A stretch of DNA of 64,000 nt from NCBI RefSeq assembly GCF_003590095.1, contig NC_039480.1, positions 5,681,328 through 5,745,327 on the forward strand, read 5' to 3'. Below, one piece after another: positions 58,157-64,000 of the stretch. Position 1 is the first letter of the stretch. Every line of letters begins with the position of its first letter. Both the position numbers and the translations under genes were made by a program. The notes below the pieces were generated by a model. It was not told the DNA's origin and made no database searches. It saw only the letters and a program-made list of their open reading frames with translations. The stretch is from Trichoplusia ni (lineage: Eukaryota > Arthropoda > Insecta > Lepidoptera > Noctuidae).

Positions 58157-61100
58157 TTACTTATGATTCTGCCTCAAAGCCGCGGCTATGTCCCTGACGT
58201 CAAGTCTGACTTTCGGCTTATGTTGCGGCGGTTCGAAATAGAAGTCGAAACGTTTGAATGATTCTATCTCTCTCTCTGAAACCTCCAGAGACGAGAGGTT
58301 GGTTATGCTCGAGTCCGGGAGGAACACGCTGGATTCTGTAATGAAAAGATTAGATTAGTTTGTTGTGAAATAGAAAAAAAACTAGTTTCTCGTCCGGTTT
58401 GAATGGTAGAGAACGCCTATGGTATTAAATCTACTATTATACTTATTTTTATAAGAAGTATCAATAAATAAAGAACAACAAAGTAATCTTGTTTAAACTT
58501 TTGAAAGCGCCCTAGGAGCTTGAAACAGTTAATTAACAGCTATATTTTCATAAGAGTATATGAGCATAGCTCCTAGCTTCCAATTTCAGCTATACTAGAA
58601 ACTAAATATTTCTATCTAAGACCCCAACCCCAGCTATTAAAGAATCTAACTTCGGTCATCTATGACCGCACAAAGTGAGTCAAAGATTAGGTAAAGTCAA
58701 GTGATGTTTCACTTGATTATCCGTGCAGTCATAGCTCAGTGGGCTCAGTGGGTTTGTCGTAGTGAACATCACCACGACAAACCCACTAGGCGCAATATGT
58801 CACAGATTCGATCCCTGCGTAGGACAAGCGTGTGTGTGTGAACCACGCATGCTTGTCCTGAGTCTGGTTGTCTTTTGACAATTAGTAACATATCTTTGAA
58901 ATAAAAATTATAATTTTCTTTTCATAGTCAGTGCTCATCCCTATTTCCTGTCCCTATAAGACAGCTGTAAGCTAGGTATACAGTAGTGGCTCACCGGTGT
59001 CGTGTTGCGCTTGCTTGGCTCGCGCGCCCACGGGCCCGAAGCGCGTGTCGGACGCGCCGCACTTGCCGCACGACCCCGTCGGGGACACCGGGCCTGACAC
59101 ACACACACACAATATTATAGTACGTACAGTTGGAACAGGAAGAAAAGAATAGAGTATTTATTTATTTGATTAAATAAATATATAAAAATCAAAGATTCGT
59201 CTTGATTTAGGCCAGGGAAGGTGTAAAGGGTGAGAAAATATGGAAAAATTGTTTAGAAGGCAAAAAATACATGATTAATTTGTCACGTAAACTACTCTAT
59301 AGTCCGATTTTTAATTCGAGGCAGTAAAATGACAATTGCAACTGTCATTTATACAAAAAAGGGTGACCCGTTACAATAGTGATGTTTGGAAATCTTACTA
59401 CGACGATGACATTTAGTCATGCTTTATTTTATTATGTATCAAAAATTACTATTTCTATTAATTGAGCTTCTATAATTGTAAGTTGATATTAAATTTGTTT
59501 TTCATCCAACCACTGCATAATGTTAGAATTCATCCAGTTTGGTGTTGGATGCGCTCGACTTTTCTTGCATGGTAAGGTGCTTCATCTTATACCAGCACCG
59601 CATTTGGCTTTAATTTTATAAATTTAAATTAATATTTTTTTGTTACATTTAAAAACAGTCACCGTGCATAATATTATCTTTTGACTAATTGTCGTAAATA
59701 TATTTTTTTATACAGAGCTAATTTGATATCTGAATAAAAAAATGTAAGCTCGACTAACTTTTGATTGTAATAAGTCGATTCTAACACATCACTATTTATT
59801 TGGAATTAAAAACCTGCCACACTGGAAATGTCATTTTACTGCCTCGAATTAAAAATCGGACTATAAGTCACTTTTCTTTTAAACTTATGTATTGTGTTGG
59901 CTGTCATATAAATTTAAAGAAGCCTGATGTTTCTTACGGAAATCTCTTAAAATTAACACGAGATCGAGTACTACGCAGGTGAAACAACGGGAAACAGCTA
60001 ATTTAGATAAAGATAGTGACAATATCATCATTTGCCCTTATCCCAATTATTTTATTTGGGGTCGGCGCAAAATGTCATCTTCTTCCATACCTTCCTATCG
60101 GCCGTCATCTCACAAGAAACACACTTTAAAGATAGTGACAATATGTGACATAAATAAGGTCCATAATAATCTGCTGTTGCCAACGTTTCAGCAATTCAAG
60201 CGAAAGGTCTAAAGGTTCCTCTTAGAACGGACAGCATATAGTACCGTTTTAAATAACTTGTGAACAACATAGACATTTTTAAGCTCTGGTTAAACAACAT
60301 TATATTTCTTTTGTTCAACTTTCGTGAAAGTGGTTCATAATATAATTATAATGTATAGTTACCGGCGTCTGGTGGTGGCTCGTACAGTTGTGACGGCCAC
60401 GCTGGCCGCCCGCCCGGGCCTACCTCACAGGGGTCCTGAGAGAAAACAACAAAATATAAATATAATACAAACATTGCAAAAATAAAAATCTAATCCATAA
60501 AATGTTACAGCATTTGTTAGCTAGATAGAGTTTAAGTGAAATAAGTGTCGCAAATGATTTTATTTTATGTCAAAATGTTAAAATTTATATAAGATGTCGG
60601 TTATATCGCGTTTCCAAAAACTATCCTATGTTCTTTCTCAAGGTCAACTCTATATCTGTACCAAATTTCATTAAAACCAGTTCAGTGGTTTAGACGCGAA
60701 AGCGTAACTAACAGACAGACAGACAGAGTTACTTTCGCATTTATAATATTAGTAGGGATTAAGTGGGTACGTCAATTAACTTCGTAACCAAAATGGTGAC
60801 TACGTATGTCGGGATTCGGGGCATTCGTTGTTGGCATTTTGTACGAGATACACCGGTGATCTCGATAAACTCTGATTTGACGGAAAAGAACATCGTGTGA
60901 GATACAATAAAGCATTGTGAAAAGACTGCACGGATAGCCGAGTGGTTGAGGTCACCACACCAAACCCACTGTGCGCGACGTGTNNNNNNNNNNNNNNNNN
61001 NNNNNNNNNNNNNNNNNNNNNNNNNNNNNNNNNNNNNNNNNNNNNNNNNNNNNNNNNNNNNNNNNNNNNNNNNNNNNNNNNNNNNNNNNNNNNNNNNNNN

Positions 61101-63253
61101 NNNNNNNNNNNNNNNNNNNNNNNNNNNNNNNNNNNNNNNNNNNNNNNNNNNNNNNNNNNNNNNNNNNNNNNNNNNNNNNNNNNNNNNNNNNNNNNNNNNN
61201 NNNNNNNNNNNNNNNNNNNNNNNNNNNNNNNNNNNNNNNNNNNNNNNNNNNNNNNNNNNNNNNNNNNNNNNNNNNNNNNNNNNNNNNNNNNNNNNNNNNN
61301 NNNNNNNNNNNNNNNNNNNNNNNNNNNNNNNNNNNNNNNNNNNNNNNNNNNNNNNNNNNNNNNNNNNNNNNNNNNNNNNNNNNNNNNNNNNNNNNNNNNN
61401 NNNNNNNNNNNNNNNNNNNNNNNNNNNNNNNNNNNNNNNNNNNNNNNNNNNNNNNNNNNNNNNNNNNNNNNNNNNNNNNNNNNNNNNNNNNNNNNNNNNN
61501 NNNNNNNNNNNNNNNNNNNNNNNNNNNNNNNNNNNNNNNNNNNNNNNNNNNNNNNNNNNNNNNNNNNNNNNNNNNNNNNNNNNNNNNNNNNNNNNNNNNN
61601 NNNNNNNNNNNNNNNNNNNNNNNNNNNNNNNNNNNNNNNNNNNNNNNNNNNNNNNNNNNNNNNNNNNNNNNNNNNNNNNNNNNNNNNNNNNNNNNNNNNN
61701 NNNNNNNNNNNNNNNNNNNNNNNNNNNNNNNNNNNNNNNNNNNNNNNNNNNNNNNNNNNNNNNNNNNNNNNNNNNNNNNNNNNNNNNNNNNNNNNNNNNN
61801 NNNNNNNNNNNNNNNNNNNNNNNNNNNNNNNNNNNNNNNNNNNNNNNNNNNNNNNNNNNNNNNNNNNNNNNNNNNNNNNNNNNNNNNNNNNNNNNNNNNN
61901 NNNNNNNNNNNNNNNNNNNNNNNNNNNNNNNNNNNNNNNNNNNNNNNNNNNNNNNNNNNNNNNNNNNNNNNNNNNNNNNNNNNTTAATGGGGAGTCGTTT
62001 TAAAAAAAAAATAACTACGTCGATATTTCGAACTATCTTATACGTTATACTAGCTGTCGCCCGCGACTTCGTCCGCGTGGTTAGAAGAAATTGCGACTAT
62101 AACTTGAGATTTAAACTATCCTATCTCTCAAGATGGTGTGCGAATTTTATTATAATCGGTTAAGTGGTTCAGGAGTCCATCGAGGACAAACATTGTGACA
62201 CGAGATTTATATATATTAAGATTATAATTTGACAAAACAATTCGCCTGTTCAGTTTAAACTCATAAAAAAAAAAACAAAATAAAAACTTACCTGCGTCTT
62301 ATAAAACTTGGATTCGGTAACGTGATGTATTGTGACCTCACTATTCAACTTGGACCCAACCCTTAGCCTCTGGAAGTACGGAAGCGAGTCCCCATTAGCC
62401 AAGTGATTAACCCCTAAATCATCTTTCATCTCATTACGATCACTGAACAGAGCATTTCTGAATACATTCCTATCTTCTTGCCCAAAGGGTGTATACAGCC
62501 CTGCGTAGTCATGATTTTCTTCGCGTTTTAGTGGTGTGCCTATAGGCTCCGGTCGCTGTATAGTCGAGTTGGCGAATAGTGATGTGTCGTTATCGTATCT
62601 AGTCGAGTCCGGTCGAGTGCCGATAGGATTGGGCGAGACGACGGATTTCGGTGTTTGTTCCTCGTAATATTCTGGTGTTAGGAAGCTGCGCTGGTGGTTG
62701 TCATCGTTGGTCTTGAACAGGGAGTAGCCTTCGTCGTTTTTCTGTGTGAACGATGCAAGATTCATAATGCGAGTTTGGAAGTCGTCCGGTTTGCTTTCAG
62801 GGTACTGTGTTGGGTTGGTATTCGGGTTTGGGGTTGGGTTGTACGTGATCGGGTTGACGTAGTTGTACTGTCCGTACATGGGGTTGGTTGGTGGGGTTGG
62901 GTTCCTCACTCCCATTAAGCTCTGCTGATGCATCATGGTCATTAACGGGTTTCGTATGGTGTACATTCCATTTGAAGTGGGTGTGATGGTCGCTTGGCAG
63001 GCGTTGGGCGGCATGGGTATGGGGTCCGGGATTCGAATCTGTTCCTGCTTCTTCTGCGCTGTTTGGTTAGTTATTTGCACTGGTGGGAGGTTGGGATGGA
63101 ACATTGGGTTCCGCAGGGTCACAATCTTGCTTCCGTCGGGTTTGGTGTCGGCCTCGGCGGCGGCGGCGGCTTTCTTTGCCTTCTTTTTGGCTTTCTTTGA
63201 TTTGCCGACTGGGGCTGGCGTCGGTTCGGGTATTACTACTGGTTTTGGCGGTT
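58157..63253 (-). CDS. FAM193-like protein, 3' part (four clear exons)
   Basis: Clear exons in coding order: 62292-63253, 60363-60435, 58995-59093, 58157-58335 with TAA stop at 58157-58159. Borders are AG/GT and phases agree, giving about 436 C-terminal residues; the start lies beyond the right edge. The largest exon begins with a Lys/Ala run (KSKKAKKKAKKAAAAAE), then IVTLRNPMFHPNLPP and a Pro/Asn-rich region, ending VTIHHVTESKFYKTQ. The third exon has one CGKCG pair. The last exon contains SSVFLPDSS and SEREIESFKRFDFYFEPP. From memory, the SVFLP/EREIE.FKRF pattern at the extreme C-terminus resembles the FAM193 C-terminal domain; the rest is low-complexity and gives no function. A 1,000-base N gap lies in the 60436-62291 intron. 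The exon feeding 62292-63253 must end in phase 1 and may be one of the repeated segments at 63552-64000. Confidence 0.75.
58727..58880 (+). mobile_element. SINE-B copy in the last intron of the FAM193-like gene
   Basis: GATTCGATCCCTGCGTAGGA B box, ACCACGCATGCTTGTCCTGA tail; the head has an internal inverted duplication around GTGGGTTTGTCGTAGTG / CACCACGACAAACCCAC. Confidence 0.8.
60598..60758 (-). mobile_element. Lep1-like Helitron, 3' end missing
   Basis: Reverse copy of the 7200/47127 subfamily: TTTCATTAAAACCAGTTCAG, ACAGACAGACAGACAGAGTT and TTATAATATTAGTAGGGA; the hairpin and CTAG end are lost. Confidence 0.75.
60984..61983. other. Assembly gap, 1,000 N
   Basis: Exactly 1,000 N characters, the look of a scaffolding gap of fixed size. 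Left flank is a SINE-B head stopping right after GTGCGCGACGTGT; right flank resembles a SINE tail with an A-run. Any exon of the FAM193-like gene inside it would be missed, though phases of 62292-63253 and 60363-60435 already join cleanly. Confidence 0.98.
62050..62221 (-). mobile_element. Lep1-type Helitron, short form
   Basis: CTAGCTGTCGCCCGCGACTT after A and TATATATTAAGA before T. It matches 47717-47863 closely (GTGTGCGAATTTTATTATAA). Confidence 0.85.
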
Positions 63254-63295
63254 CTGCAATTATAAATTACAGTATTAACAAAAAGATGGAAAGCA

Positions 63296-63363
63296 TGCCG
63301 AGTAATAAAGATCACCACACGAAACTGTGCGCGACGTGTTGCGGGCTCGAACCCCGTGTAATA
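63296..63363 (+). mobile_element. SINE-B head, worn
   Basis: GCCGAGTAATAAAGATCACC, CTGTGCGCGACGTGTTGCGG and GCTCGAACCCCGTGTA; the A box is broken and the tail is lost. Confidence 0.6.
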
Positions 63364-63438
63364 TCATCGCGACAAACATGAAATTGCCCTTTAAACAAGG
63401 ATGAAATTCCTTAGGCTGTGGACTGCAGGTTTAGATAT

Positions 63439-64000
63439 AGCTGTGCGTGGCGGGCTCGGCCGTGATGAGCGCGGGCCTCCGACCTCCGGTATAGCAGTCA
63501 GGGTCCCTGACCACTAGAGCCACAGGCCAGTCTATGTCCCTACATACTGACCATGCGCGGGCGGCGGCGCGGGGCTGTAGTAGCTGTGCGTGGCGGGCTC
63601 GGCCGTGATGAGCGCGGGCCTCCGACCTCCGGTATAGCAGTCAGGGTCCCTGACCACTAGAGCCACAGGCCAGTCTATGTCCCTACATACTGACCATGCG
63701 CGGGCGGCGGCGCGGGGCTGTAGTAGCTGTGCGTGGCGGGCTCGGCCGTGATGAGCGCGGGCCTCCGACCTCCGGTATAGCAGTCAGGGTCCCTGACCAC
63801 TAGAGCCACAGGCCAGTCTATGTCCCTACATACTGACCATGCGCGGGCGGCGGCGCGGGGCTGTAGTAGCTGTGCGTGGCGGGCTCGGCCGTGATGAGCG
63901 CGGGCCTCCGACCTCCGGTATAGCAGTCAGGGTCCCTGACCACTAGAGCCACAGGCCAGTCTATGTCCCTACATACTGACCATGCGCGGGCGGCGGCGCG
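63439..64000 (-). repeat. 143-bp tandem array with a short putative exon and a SINE fragment
   Basis: The phrase CTGTGCGTGGCGGGCTCGG recurs at 63441, 63584, 63727 and 63870, an exact 143-bp period, with copies essentially identical and the array running off the right edge. On the minus strand each full unit holds a GC-rich open segment (63552-63626, 63695-63769, 63838-63912) reading ALITAEPATHSYYSPAPPPA, a GTCAGT donor, 23 bp of unique sequence, and the head of the SINE-A family ending in CGGAG. The copy nearest the next exon is cut off inside the open segment and has no donor. Confidence 0.85.

Noticed and set aside
60942..62163. Three long plus-strand frames of 338-405 codons
   Set aside because: They consist almost wholly of N from the assembly gap.
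62694..63381. Plus-strand frames of 60-148 codons over the FAM193-like exon
   Set aside because: Shadows of the GC-rich, low-complexity minus-strand coding exon.

Overview
The window reads as nuclear DNA of an insect, most likely a moth or butterfly (Lepidoptera). Genes are split by introns with GT/AG borders. The background is AT-rich. Introns and intergenic DNA are filled with short dispersed repeats of kinds familiar from Lepidoptera: tRNA-headed SINEs, Lep1-type non-autonomous Helitrons ending in CTAG, and inverted-repeat MITEs. There is no sign of bacterial or viral gene organisation. Species cannot be named from the sequence.

Layout. 1-360: 3' end of a decayed non-LTR retrotransposon. 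377-9100 (minus): the first 12 coding exons of CYFIP/Sra-1, a WAVE-complex subunit, about 550 residues; the rest lies off the left edge. 9101-15572: repeats. 15573-18979 (minus): a two-exon C2H2 zinc-finger protein, 626 residues. 19813-20952 (plus): phosphatidylserine decarboxylase (PISD), one uninterrupted coding exon, divergent from the zinc-finger gene. 20953-36457: a long gene-free stretch of repeats and tandem arrays. 36458-52420 (plus): BRD8, subunit of the NuA4/TIP60 acetyltransferase complex, 18 coding exons, 814 residues with every splice phase consistent. 53304-53376: tRNA-Phe(GAA). 58157 to the right edge (minus): the 3' part of a gene whose last exon resembles the FAM193 C-terminal domain. 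A 1,000-base assembly gap (60984-61983) lies in one of its introns.

The genes are ordinary conserved animal genes with unrelated roles (actin regulation, lipid synthesis, chromatin) and do not form a pathway. I did not find a new enzymatic or defence system. The most interesting material is structural: a 143-bp tandem array at the right edge that joins a short coding segment to a SINE fragment; nested transposon insertions that order families in time; three copies of one non-LTR/SINE-like repeat with 15-16 bp target duplications; several inverted-repeat families that may lack names; two other tandem arrays of about 110 bp; and a BRD8 acceptor site that looks transposon-derived.

Gene models were built by hand from reading frame, splice consensus and remembered protein families; repeat boundaries are approximate unless a target duplication or terminus is stated.
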